The position numbers and the translations under genes were made by a program. A stretch of DNA of 64,000 nt, taken from the NCBI GenBank assembly GCA_030760725.1, contig JASWHV010000019.1:36707944-36771943 (forward strand), read 5' to 3'. This document shows positions 23,587 to 34,612 of this stretch, piece after piece. The notes beneath the pieces were generated by a model that saw only the letters and a program-made list of their open reading frames with translations, was not told where the DNA came from and made no database searches. Origin of the DNA: Neostapfia colusana (taxonomy: Eukaryota; Streptophyta; Magnoliopsida; Poales; Poaceae). Each line of letters begins with the position of its first letter. Within the stretch, counting starts at the first letter, position 1.

Positions 23587-25344
23587 TCTTGTACTGCACC
23601 TCTCTGTCGGGCGGCATCCCCGGTAAATCATCCGGGAACACATATGGAAACTCATGGACTACTAGAATGCCTTCCAATCTGATAGTGGCGGATTGGTATA
23701 CACTTGGAAGCTTTATTTCTGGACTGTCTAGAAATAATGAAAGAGACTCGTGAATTTATGGGTGTAGATGCACGACTCGGAGGACGGTGTCTAAAACAGT
23801 GCCATGGAGGGTTAACCATGACATCCCTAAAATGACATCGACCTTTTGTCCCTATAAAGCTATGAGAGATGCAGGGTATATTCTACCCCCTAAGCATAAT
23901 GGCACTTTCGAAACCATCATGTTTGCTGAAATTTTCCTAACCGGTGAACAAATCACGTAAGGACCTTTGGTGGGTAGTAATTGCAAGCTGTATTTAGCAA
24001 TAAAAGCTTGGCTAATGAAACTATGTGTGGCACCTGAATCAAATAACAATATGGCGGGATGCTGGTGGAGTTGGAACATACCTGCAAGGATTGGTACTCC
24101 CTCCGGCACGTCCTCTATGATGAGTTGGTGGACGGTGCCGGGCTTAGGATTTGCCTGCCGCGCATTAATGGGGTTCCGAGGCTGATTTCTCCCCGGAAAC
24201 TGTGGTGCCACTCCGCCGCCTTGCCTCTCGGGGCAGTTGTTTGTGAAGTGCCCTTGGCGACCGCATTTGAAGCATGCGGTTGACGGCTGGCCCGTCCTTG
24301 GAGAACGAAAGCCCGGCATGCGCTGCTGAGATGCAAACGCATGCGGCATCGCCCGCTGCTGCTTTTGTTGCTGCGGAGGTGCTGGCAAAGCCGGTCGGAA
24401 CGCTGGTGGTGAATACGTCCGACTGCGAAATTGCATCAGTCGCTGAGGTGGCTGCCAGCGTTGTCCAGATGGTGAGCGATACACCATCTGATATTTTTGG
24501 GGAGGACCACCTTCCTCTCCGCTGCTCTGCAGCGCGCTTCGATTCTTCTCCGCCGCCGCTAACTCCTTGCCAGAGTCCTCTTGAACAATCGCAGTATCAA
24601 TAATGTCATTGAGGCTGCCACGGTTGAACATCGCCAGCTTGTCCTTCAGGAGTGGATTAAGCCCCTGGTAAAAGTGATCCCGCCGCTTCTCATCAGTATT
24701 GGCGTGATATGAAGCGTACAGCACGAGATCATTGAATGTCCTGGAGTACTCCACCGAGTTCCTGCTGCCTTGCTGCAGACGGAGGAATTCTCGCGTCTTC
24801 CTCTTCATATGACCTGGCGGTATTTGAGAGGCCCTGAAGGCCGTCTGGAATTCCGCCCAGGTCAGCACTCGCTCGGTGGGTTTGTGAGGCACAAAAGTTG
24901 GCCCATCAAGCGCTCGCGGACTCCTGAAGTTGTTGGGCTGCGAACTGCATCTTGCGCTGCTCACTAACTTGGAGCAGCCCGGACTTCATCTCCATCGTGC
25001 GGAGCCAGTTGTCCACATCGAGGGGTTCATCCTCCCTTGAGAATACCGGGGGATGAGTAGCCAGAAAATCCAAGTAGGAACTTTGTTGACGCTCCTCTCG
25101 GTCTTGACGCCTCTCTGATCGAGACGTATTCGCAATCAAAGTTTGCAGCAGCTTCGTGTGCTGCTGATGTGAGCCCGCCATGGCCTCAACGATGTTGGCC
25201 AATGTAACTGTTGGCGGTGGAGGTGGCGGTTGTTTCTGTTGCTGCTGTTACTGTGGTCCCATGGAAGTATCGGGAGGCTTTTGGGAGGCCTCTCCCCCCT
25301 GACTAGAACCCCAAACCTCTGGGGTTGGCACGACTGCGAGTCAT
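23587..25344 (-). pseudogene. gag-pol: Element B gag, protease and start of pol
   Basis: Read on the minus strand from an ATG at 25344-25342 (MTRSRANP). It is the same family as T: the gag body, CCHC zinc knuckle (CFKCGRQGHFTNNC), protease (LFDSGATHSFIS) and the linker to RT (FPDDLPGMPPDREV) follow in order. It ends abruptly at 23587, where the LTR of A was inserted. Lesions are a stop about 30 codons into gag (near 25249), a frameshift near 24950, and a stop at about 23852 where T has Glu. The rest of pol and the 3' LTR lie left of A, out of the window. Confidence 0.9.
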
Positions 25345-26540
25345 TCTGAAATTCAAAACAGCAACGATCAGCACATATCATCCTTAAAATTCCATGGAAA
25401 AACAGTAGGTATTGCAGTGACACATGAATAAAGTCGCACAACATTCACATATATTGATAAAGCAAAACTTTATACAAGATACATGATTCGGGTAAAAGTT
25501 ACAGCCACTTTTGACCACCCGAGGTGTCGTGCTCATGTTGTCACTGCATACTCACACGCTGTTACAAAAGCTACCATCTATAGAAAAATATTTGAAAAGT
25601 AAAATATTCATTCCTACAGTAAATAATTGAGTTATAACATAAAACATGTCATTGAACTCATAAAACTTAGAAACACAAATCAAACTTAGAACAAATTTGA
25701 TTGCTGGTCTGCTGCCCAAACTGACAGCCCTGACCAGTTTCCCTTTTAACCTGATTTAGACCATGTTGAAGGGAAAACTAGTTCTGGAGCTCCACATCAA
25801 AGTTAAAGTTAACTTCAATATATTTCCAGAATGTATTTGTTTGCCCTCAGATCTGTCCTGGTTCAAAAGTTATGAGATGTCCAAGTTGATAGAATCTCTG
25901 GAGAAAATTGGACAGCACCTCCCTGCTTGAGGTACTGATTCGATCCAAGAATTCCAGTTAATTCTACCTCGAATTTGACAAAACTTTCTGTTAAAAAGTT
26001 GTAACTTATCTCATTAAATTTTCAGAACTACCTCATTTTCTATTTTTGGATTATTATGCAGGAAGTTATGCTCAATTTATGGAGAGTTACAGAGAGTATT
26101 TGCTCTGCCCGGTTTTCTGGACAGTTTCAACTCTACTGCATTTTTTGACTAGTTAAGGGGTGAAACACCTCTGGACATAAATAGAAAAGTTGTAAATCTC
26201 TTCCAAAGCTTTACAAAAATGTATCATATGACCCTAACCTCGAAAGAACTCGACCTATAACCTCTGTATAACTTCAGCAATCTTTCAGCTGAAAACAGAG
26301 GACTCTGTCCTTAATATCCATAAGCATGTGCGTACTGGTGGACAGCGCTTACATGCACCCCCCAAGACATATGACGTCCCGAGATACATGATTTTCTGAC
26401 ATAAGCAATTAGGTTAGTGATTGCCACTTTCTATGCACTAATAATATCCTTATATGGGCTACTAACTCGTTCCACACCGAGTTTTTAAAAAGATGACCTT
26501 TTTAAGTGTGTTAAACCTCAAGCGAGCTGTGATACCACTC
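25345..26540 (-). other. Leader of element B, lacking ORF0
   Basis: This untranslated leader matches the leader of T on both sides of ORF0. The T sequence just before ORF0 aligns to about 25578-25600, and the T sequence just after ORF0 aligns from about 25570 down. Almost the whole ORF is missing, with only an ATG-like start left near 25577-25575. It also lacks the part of the leader that corresponds to about 5100-5530 in T. No other coding sequence is visible. Confidence 0.7.
26526..26537 (-). other. Primer binding site of B
   Basis: Minus strand TGGTATCACAGC lies three bases inside the LTR edge. It is the tRNA-Met primer site with one mismatch. Confidence 0.85.
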
Positions 26541-29500
26541 TGTGAGGACCCGATGGTCTTGACTAGCCCGGATCACGCTGAGGGGTGCTGCGTTGAACAG
26601 CACCGGATAACACACGTAAAAGGTATAAAGCAGAAGCAAAGTTTTATTACATAAAAGAGTTTATAAACATAATTACAACAAAATACGTACATGGGTGTAG
26701 ACTAAGCCAAAAGAGTTCACGTTCAGCCCGTGAACGTGTTCCCACTAGCACACACGCACACTAACACGGCGGCGTGCATGGCTCCCACTCGATGGTGTTG
26801 CCCTCTTGGGGTTCCGTCTCCTCCTCGGGAGCTTCCTTCTCATAACACCCTGCAAACGTTTCAAACACAAGCAGTAGCACGATGGCTGAGCAAGACTGAC
26901 CCGTCTTACCTACACATGAAACTCTACATGCTGGGTTTGCAGTGTATAATGGAATGTAAGTTGCAAAGGACATGCCTAAATAGTTGAACCTTACATTCAA
27001 GTTTTAGCACAAGTTATGAAGAACCTCTTGCTAAGACACATAAGAGAGCCGCAATCAAACAAGAAAGGCATTTCTCTCATGTGCTTTGCCCCAGGTTGAA
27101 AAGAACTTTAATTAGCTCTAAACTACCACAAATCATTAGCAACCAAAGTACATCTTTCAATCAGTAACCTTTTAACATGACACTAGCCTGTTCTTTCTAC
27201 GTCATGGTAAGTAAACAAGTGGTAGTCACTGACCGTGAGGGACGGCGATTATAATTGATTTACACCTGCAGGGTTACCCGAATAACCCGTCAAGTACGCC
27301 CGTACTCGATGTTGCCTACAGCAACCACCACGGATGTCGTATGCAACCACCTTTCATTCATCAGCAAAGTGTTGAACCGGTCCTATCATCTCGAGCAAGA
27401 GGTCTCTGAGTGCGCATCCGCAGTGCCGCTAGCCGATTTACACCTCATGCTCTCAACCTACCCTCTGGACGACAAGCTATGCCTCAACAGATTGCTACCC
27501 GAATTACATCGGTTTCCCAGTTCCAATATATCCGGAAGGTCTTTGGTACTGTTCTAGCTTGTTCAACAGGCCCGCACATGACTCGGTCCTCAATCGACAC
27601 AAACGGAGCTATGGCACCCAGGCCCCAAACTCATGATTCCCTTACTCCCCGCTCGGTCTCATTTTTCTTGCCATGTGTTCCATTTGCTATCTCTATCTGA
27701 GTGGTGTGCCTCTAGCCTATTCTCGCGAGCAGTTCCAACTACTCGACTTGTACCAAATCCTACACTAATTTAGCATTGCAGTGCCTACTCAAGGTTTAAA
27801 ACCTAAGCCCAAAACCCTGGTTCTCTTGGCTATGCGATTGGGTTTTCAAACAAGACTCTAATGCATAATTGAAGTGAATACTCAATGTAAGTTCTCAAAA
27901 CAGTAAAGTTTATAAAACGGCTAATGCAAACTGGAGCTTACCTTGCTGCTGGTCGTAAGCTAGCTGTTCCTCCAGTGTTGCGAAGTCTAAAACTTCTGGC
28001 TCCTCCTCAACCATAGCGACTACATGAGATAAACATATACATGTGTCAATTTAAATGCATATGAGTTTGAAGTTGATATTGTGTAGTCTATAAGTATAGC
28101 TAGACAGTGCTAATGACTCTGAATTTTTACTGGGGTTTGGATACAACCTAAACAGAGACTTGGCCAAATTTCATTTGAAGCAAAGCTCATTTGAGCCCTG
28201 CACAAATAATTGTGTATTTAGCCTTAATTAGAGCCCTTAGGGTATTCTAAGGATTTTCATGGAGCAAGCCATGACTTTTTGAAAACTAGATTTTCAGAGG
28301 GTTCTAATGGAATTGTTTTCACCTACTTTGAAGATTCCTAGCAAAAGATATGAGCTACACAAGTTCAGAGAAATTCTGAAAAATGTTTCTGGACATTTTT
28401 CATTTTCTCTTGAACAGTTTCCTTAATCACACCATTAGGTGGATCAAATAAGCTCAAATGGATCTTAAATTCTTATGGTAGCTTGGGGATATTATAAGGT
28501 ACATCCTACCCAAATTTCATAATTTTTCACTAAAGGATTCTCCTGTTAAAATTCTAAACAATTTACATTTTGGAGAATTAATTCTTGAGAAATAAAAGTT
28601 TTCATGAAGTGAAACTTTATGTTTTGGAAAGTACTCAGAGAGATGAATCCAACAAAATTTGGTTCACTCGATTTGGAGTTTCCTAGCCAAAGTTATGTGG
28701 GTTTGAAGTTTGAACTAAATCTGAAAATTGGGAAATGTTTAAAACACTGCACGTGGTTCCATGCACAGTGTCTTCTTCAACCTACCGTCGGCGCCCGAGC
28801 GCGCGACGCACAGCGGCGGTGGCACGACTCATTCTCGGCCATTAGCACCTAATTATTGACGTGGTTTCTTCCTACATGACCCTTGAAGCACAGCGCACAC
28901 GCAGGACAACTCCTCGCGCCTCGACATCGCCGGGAAAGTAGTCGGCGGCGGTGGCGGCGGAATTGAGCTCGGGTCCGATGGTGCTAGCTCGGCTCGGCGG
29001 TGAACATGATCAAACAACGGGTTGCAAATCACCACCGGGGCACGGGAATGCTAACCTTGCCCTCCTCTTGGCCGGAGATCACCAGGAAAGTAGACTTCAT
29101 CGGCGACCCGAGCCGTTTTCACCGGCGGCGGCAAAAATACGGCGCTACGCTCACTGGGTTGATCATCTTTGCTAAGATTTGTCCTAGTTAATCGTGAGGT
29201 GCTACTATAGCTTCATCTAAACCAGAATCTCCAGTGATCAAATGATCGAGATGAATTTTCAGTTTTGGTTCTCAGTGTTCTATACGGCGATTGTCAGAAA
29301 AAATGAAATTCTGGCTAACCGGCACTAAGAGGGAGCTATGGGGTTCGGGAGGAGCTACTAGACTCCAATGCTAAGCTCAGAGAACAGTTGGTTGCACCGG
29401 AGAAGCTCGGAGCTGTCCAGACGACGGTGCTAAGTCGGAGACGCTCCGGGGTGAACAGGGGAGTGGGAATCGGCTCAGAAAAGCTCGAGGGAAGCTGATC

Positions 29501-30458
29501 ACGAGCAGCTGAGGGCTGGAGCACGTCGAGTGAAGGTCAGGGGTTCCATTTATGGCCTCAGCTCGAGGTGGAAACATAGGGTTCGGCCGGTCGACGGCGA
29601 GGGTGTGAGGTCGGGTGTGCGGCGAGTTGCTCCGGGTTCTCAGTGCGGGAAAACGCCGAGGCAGTGTAGAAACCGGTTTTTGCGGTTGGTGGCTTGGAGA
29701 TAAAAGGTTGAGGACGTCGGTCGGGAGCTGGAATCGCCGAGCAGGAGGTCGCATCATCGATCAGCGCCGTGGCGTCCGCGTGAGCGCGCGCAAGAAACCG
29801 AGCACCAAGAGTTCAGTCGGTTTGATCAACTGAGAGACTGACAGGAGGGCCCCACTTCAAAATTTTAACCTCCAAACTTAAATTTTCCACTGCTCCAAAT
29901 ATGGTGTCCTTCATGCCCTTGTACACTTGAATAATTCACCAAATGTCCATTTGGATTTGAATGATTCAAAGTGTGAAGTGTTTGAAATAAATTTACAGCA
30001 CATATGCAATTTGAAATTCATATTTGGTTTGAATTTGCTTAAATTAGCTCATGTCAAGATCAACTCCAAACCGAGTGAAAATTGGTGTGTGAGCTCACAA
30101 AAATGTGCTGAGTCTGAATATAAATCCCACTTTTGAATTCATGTTATGAAAGGAGTTTGAATTTGAATTTAATTTCAAACTAACCTTTTTCAAATTATAC
30201 CCAAAAACACCTCAAAAGGTTTTGGATTTGGGTGAAACTTGGTATGAGCATTCCTAACAAGGTTTTGGAGTTTTTCATAGGCTCAGCCCCTATACGATGC
30301 ATGTGGGAAATACCACTTTTGCATTTTGTGAGTTTATCTCCTAATGAGTTTCTTGATGGTGGTTACTTGCTCTTCAAATGTGTTCAAATGATTTCCTAAA
30401 ATGAGGTGAGTGTGGTGTGATGAACACTTTCAGCAAATGAAAAACTTGGTCCCTTACA
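26541..30458 (-). repeat. 5' LTR of B (3918 bp)
   Basis: On the minus strand it starts TGTAAGGGACC at 30458 and ends CCTCACA at 26541, next to the primer site. It shares many blocks with the T LTR, including the hairpin (27726-27745), so B and T are related families. Its outer edge at 30458 abuts sequence that matches the LTR of D from about 85 bases inside its start, so B inserted near the start of the 5' LTR of C. Confidence 0.87.
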
Positions 30459-31138
30459 CCCTAGCCTTAAACGCCACGTAGACCGATCAATTCCCAACTT
30501 TTCCGAGCTAAACCGTGGTGGACGTCGCGGGCGCACGGTGAAACTCCATTAGCAGTCGTTCCCGAGCAATTTGGAGGCCAGGCCGAGCTTCACGGGCACC
30601 CACTGGTTCTGTAGAGCCTTTTGGCCGAGTCTTTGGCAGGTTAGGTCGACCGGCCAACGGTGCCGAAGGCGTACCGAAGCCGTTGCAGCCGCCGACCGTT
30701 TTTCGACCATTGGCAGCTAGAGCAACCCTCACCAATGAATTCCCCGACCTCCCAAACGCATGGGCGGAGAGTCTCCGGTCGGGAGACGGCCGGAAATGGG
30801 GGGCCGGCGAGGCGCCGCCTCGGTCCGGCAAGGGGGGGGCGCGAGAGAGGAAGGCGGGAGGAGGAAGAAGGGGGCCAGTCCCACGTGTCAGCGGCTGGAA
30901 ATATTAATCCGGATCGGTTGTGGCGTGTGGTCGAGTGTGGCTGCATGCTATAAACCGTGTAACCCCGTGTGTCCTCGAATTCTATTGGCTGTGGTTTAAA
31001 AACTTGGGCCCAGTCAATTTCCAGTAGCAAATAAATTCCAGCTCTAGCCACAACTTTGAAAATTCATAACTTGGTGTAGAAAAATCCAAATTAGATGATT
31101 CAAATTGGGTTAAATTCAGTTTCCAAAGATCTGTCTAA
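30459..31138 (+). repeat. 5' LTR of C, first visible part
   Basis: This matches the D LTR (reverse strand, from about 45180 down). The first 85 or so bases of the C LTR are missing here because B is inserted, and should lie left of B outside the window. The stretch is GC-rich around 30650-30880 and is broken at its right by the LINE, which duplicated 31125-31138. Confidence 0.8.
31125..31138. repeat. LINE target-site duplication, copy 1
   Basis: AAAGATCTGTCTAA matches 34599-34612 (AAAGATCTATCTAA) with one mismatch. The uninterrupted LTR of D has the equivalent single site near 44524-44535. Confidence 0.85.
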
Positions 31139-31214
31139 TTACAACAACAACAACCAAGCCTTTATCCCAAGCCTGTTGGGGTCGGCTAGACATGAAACCC
31201 AATATCAATGAAGT

Positions 31215-31375
31215 AAAAGAGAGGAAGAGATATAAGAACAAGGAAAAAAGGAAAAAAGAAAAAAAAAAGAAAAAAGAAAAGGAAAAAGAGAAATGAAATA
31301 AGAAAAAAATGAAAAGAAAAAGAGAAAAGAAAAAAGAAAAAAGAAAAAAAAAGAAAAGAAAAAAGAAAAAAACAA
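31215..31375 (-). repeat. Polypurine/polypyrimidine tract in the LINE 3' UTR
   Basis: About 160 bases of almost pure A/G on the plus strand, made of irregular GAAAAA units. It lies between the LINE stop codon and its TTG tail. It is probably an expanded simple repeat and its length would be prone to assembly error. Confidence 0.85.
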
Positions 31376-31377
31376 GA

Positions 31378-34300
31378 CTACGATTCTGGCACATGAATTG
31401 CTACTTTCCATGCGGTCCTATCATGAGCTAAGTCTTTGGATACATTCCAATCTCTCAAATCTCGTTTTACCGCCTCCTCCCAGGTCAACCTTGGTCGTCC
31501 TCTACCCCTCCTAATATTTTCTCTACCTCTTAAAATCCCACTGTTAACCGGTGCTTCTGGAGGTCTCCGTTGGATATATCCAAACAACCTAAGTCGATGT
31601 TGGACTAACTTTTCTTCAATCGGCGCCGCCCCTACCTTATCACGAATCGCCTCATTCCTTATTCGGTCTCTTCTCGTGTGCTCGCACATCCACCGTAGCA
31701 TGCGCATCTCTGCGACACTCATTTGTTGGACATGTTGCCGTTTAGTTGGCCAACATTCCACCCCATAGAGCATCGCGGGTCTGATCACCGTCCTATAGAA
31801 CTTCCCTTTTAGCTTTTGTGGGACTTTCCTATCACATAGGATTCCAGAGGCTTGTCGCCATTTCATTCACCCTACCTTGATCCTGTGGCAAACATCCTCA
31901 TCAATATCACCATTGCTTTGTAACATTGATCCTAAGTATCGGAAAGAGTGCCTTCTAGGTACTATTTGTCCTTGTAGACTAACATTTCCCTCTTCACGAC
32001 CAACACCACTAAAGTCACACCTCATATACTCGGTTTTGGTCCTACTAAACCCCTTGGACTCTAAGGTTTGTCTCCATAACTCTAATTTCTTATCAACACC
32101 ATCTCTAGTTTCATCTACCGGCACTACATCATCAGCAAAGAGCATGCACCAAGGGATATCCCCTTGTATATCCTTCGACACCTCATCCATCACCAAGGAA
32201 AATATGTATGGGCTCAAAGCTGATCCTTGATGTAGTCCTACCGTGATAGGAAATGCATCAGTCTCACTATCACTTACGTGCACACTTGTCCTAACATTAT
32301 TGTACATATCCTTGATAAGGGTAATGTACTTTGTTGGCACTTTATGTTTCTCTAGTGCCCACCACATGACTGACCTTGGTATCTTGTCGTACGCCTTCTC
32401 CAAGTCGATGAACACCATATGCAAGTCCTTCTTCTGCTCCCTATATCTCTCCATAAGCTGATGAAGCAAGAAAATCGCCTCCATTGTAGACCTCCCAGGC
32501 ATAAAACCAAACTGGTTTTTAGTGACATTGGTCACTTTCCTCAGGCGGTGTTCAATCACTCTCTCCCAAAGCTTCATAGTATGACTCATAAGCTTAATAC
32601 CTCGATAATTAGTACAACTTTGAATATCTCCTTTATTTTTGAAGATAGGTACTAATATACTTTTCCTCCATTCTTTAGGCATCTTGTTTGACCGAAAAAT
32701 GTGGTTGAATAGCTTTGTGAGCCATACTATTGCGATGTCCCCAAGACATCTCCACACCTCAATAGGGACATCGTCAGGGCCGAGGGCCTTTCCTTCTTTC
32801 ATCCTTTTTAAGGCCTCCTTAACCTCAAACTCTTGTATCCTCCGCCACGAACCGCCTGTTGAAGTCATCAAAGGAGTCATCCAACTCATCCATAGTGCTC
32901 CCATTCCCATCATTGAATAGCCCATTAAAGTAATCACGCCATCTATTCTTAATCTCTTCATCCTTCACTAGAATGCGGTCAGTCTCATCTTTGATGTATT
33001 TAACTTGATTGAGATCCCTCATCTTTCTCTCGTGGATTTTTGCTACCTTGTATATGTCCTTTTCACCTTCTTTTGTCCCTAGTCTCTCATATAACTTATC
33101 ATAGGCCTGTCCTCTTGCCTTACTCACAACCCGGCTTGCATTCTTCTTAACCTCTTTGTACTTAAACATGTTGCTTGCGCTTCTATCATTATGCCAACTC
33201 TTGTAACACTCCTTCTTCTCCTTAATGGCCTTTTATACATCCTCATTCCACCACCAAGTGTCTTTATCTACAAGTTTCTTTCCCTTTGTCACACCGAACA
33301 CCTCACTAGCTACCTTCCTAATGCAAGTTGCCATCTTTATCCACATACTATCTGCATCTCTATTTTCTGCCCAGGGTCCTTCTGTGATCACCCTATTTTT
33401 AAAGGATTCTTGTGATTCTCCCTTCAACTTCCACCACTTTGTTCTTGTTATTTTGACACCTTTGTCCGGCAAAGAACATGTATGGAAGCGAAAGTCAGCT
33501 ACCACAAGCTTATGTTGTGTCACAACACACTCCCCCGGGATCACCTTACAATCTAGACACTCCCATCTATCCTTTCTCCTAGTGAGGACAAAGTCAATCT
33601 GGCTAGAGTGTTGGGCACTACTAAAGGTCACTAGGTGAGATTGCCTCTTCCTAAAGAGGGTGTTATCTATAAACAGATCATAGGCTACGGCAAAGTCTAG
33701 GATGTCCTTACCCTCTTGATTTCTATCGCCGCATCCAAAACCTCCATGTACTCCCTCAAATCTTAGGTTAGTTGCACCCACATGACCATTGAGATCTCCC
33801 CCTATGAGGAGTTTCTCGGTTATCGGTACACTACTAACCATATCCTCCAAGTCCTCCCAAAATTGCCTCTTAGCACTCATGTTGAGCCCAACTTGTGGGG
33901 CATAAGCACTAATGACGTTCAAGACAATGTCCCCAATTACTATCTTGATTAAGATGATCCTATCCCCTCGTCTTCGAACATCCACTACTCCATCCTTAAG
34001 ACTCTTATCTATTAGAACACCTACGCCATTCCTAGTCCCAGCCGAACCAGAATACCAAAGCTTGAAACAGGTATTCTCGACTTCTCTCGCCTTTTGACCC
34101 GCCCATCTAGTCTCTTGTACACAAAGGATATTTACTCGTCTCCTAATGGCAACATCTACTAACTCACGTAGCTTCCCCGTCAAGGATCCTACATTCCAAC
34201 TACCCACCCAAAATCTATGTTCCTCGGCTAGCTTCCTTACGCTTTGCACCCGTCGAGTAAGATGCAAAGACCCTTGCTCACTTATCACTACATCCGGGCG

Positions 34301-34537
34301 ATGATGTAGCGTGCCACTAAGGTGATGGCGATCCGGCCCTTGCTCATTTAACACCATATACGGGTTCCGATATGGCGCGCCACTAAGGCGGTGGCGACCC
34401 GGCCCTTGCCCACTTAACACCATACCCGGGTTCCGATATGGCGCGTCGCTAAGAGGGTTACGCCCCAACGAATTTCTATTGGGTTTCATTTCCATGAGAA
34501 TGGCTAAGTGTAGTTGTTGGCTCGCCAAGCCTATCAC
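31378..34537 (-). pseudogene. LINE ORF: endonuclease and reverse transcriptase
   Basis: One RTE-type ORF, now in pieces. The frame opens at 34537 but the first in-frame ATG is at 34495. Residues near the N-terminus form three tandem 22-residue repeats. The endonuclease follows (GSWNVGSLTGKL, CVQETRW, GGDLNGHVG, SQIDFVLTRR). TAA at 33233-33235 interrupts the link to the RT in the same frame. A frameshift lies near 32845. The RT has GPDDVPIEVW, YRGIKLMSH, QFGFMPGRSTMEAI and the catalytic FADD at about 32128-32139. TGA at 31867-31869 replaces an expected Trp. The C-terminal part (31866-31378) stays in frame and holds RTE-typical MLYGVECW and RRMRMLRW-like sequence. Endonuclease motifs are complete to the eye, so the lesions look recent. 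Confidence 0.9.
34313..34450 (-). repeat. 66-bp tandem repeats at the LINE protein N-terminus
   Basis: The plus-strand motif CACTAAGG or CGCTAAGA recurs at about 34315, 34381 and 34447, a spacing of 66 bases. Translated on the minus strand this gives units like HRLSGAPYRNPYMVLNEQGP. The repeats precede the endonuclease domain. Confidence 0.75.
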
Positions 34538-34598
34538 AACCCCCTCCTCCTTTACCCAGGCTTGGGACTGGCTATGTCATTACAACATAGGCGGAGTT

Positions 34599-34612
34599 AA
34601 AGATCTATCTAA
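34599..34612. repeat. LINE target-site duplication, copy 2
   Basis: AAAGATCTATCTAA lies at the 5' end of the minus-strand LINE and matches 31125-31138 with one difference. Confidence 0.85.

Larger units (their letters stand above)
31139..34598 (-). mobile_element. Nearly full-length RTE-clade LINE
   Basis: This 3.46-kb non-LTR retrotransposon lies on the minus strand with its 5' end at about 34598. An apurinic-type endonuclease is followed by an RT and a C-terminal domain, and the element ends in a TTG-repeat tail rather than poly(A) (plus strand ACAACAACAAC at 31141). That combination is characteristic of plant RTE elements. A 14-bp target duplication flanks it. The 3' UTR contains a long A/G tract (31215-31375 on the plus strand). 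The ORF is disabled by two stops and a frameshift. Confidence 0.92.

Noticed and set aside
31215..31375. Phe-rich small ORFs over the A/G tract
   Set aside because: They are translations of a simple-sequence tract.
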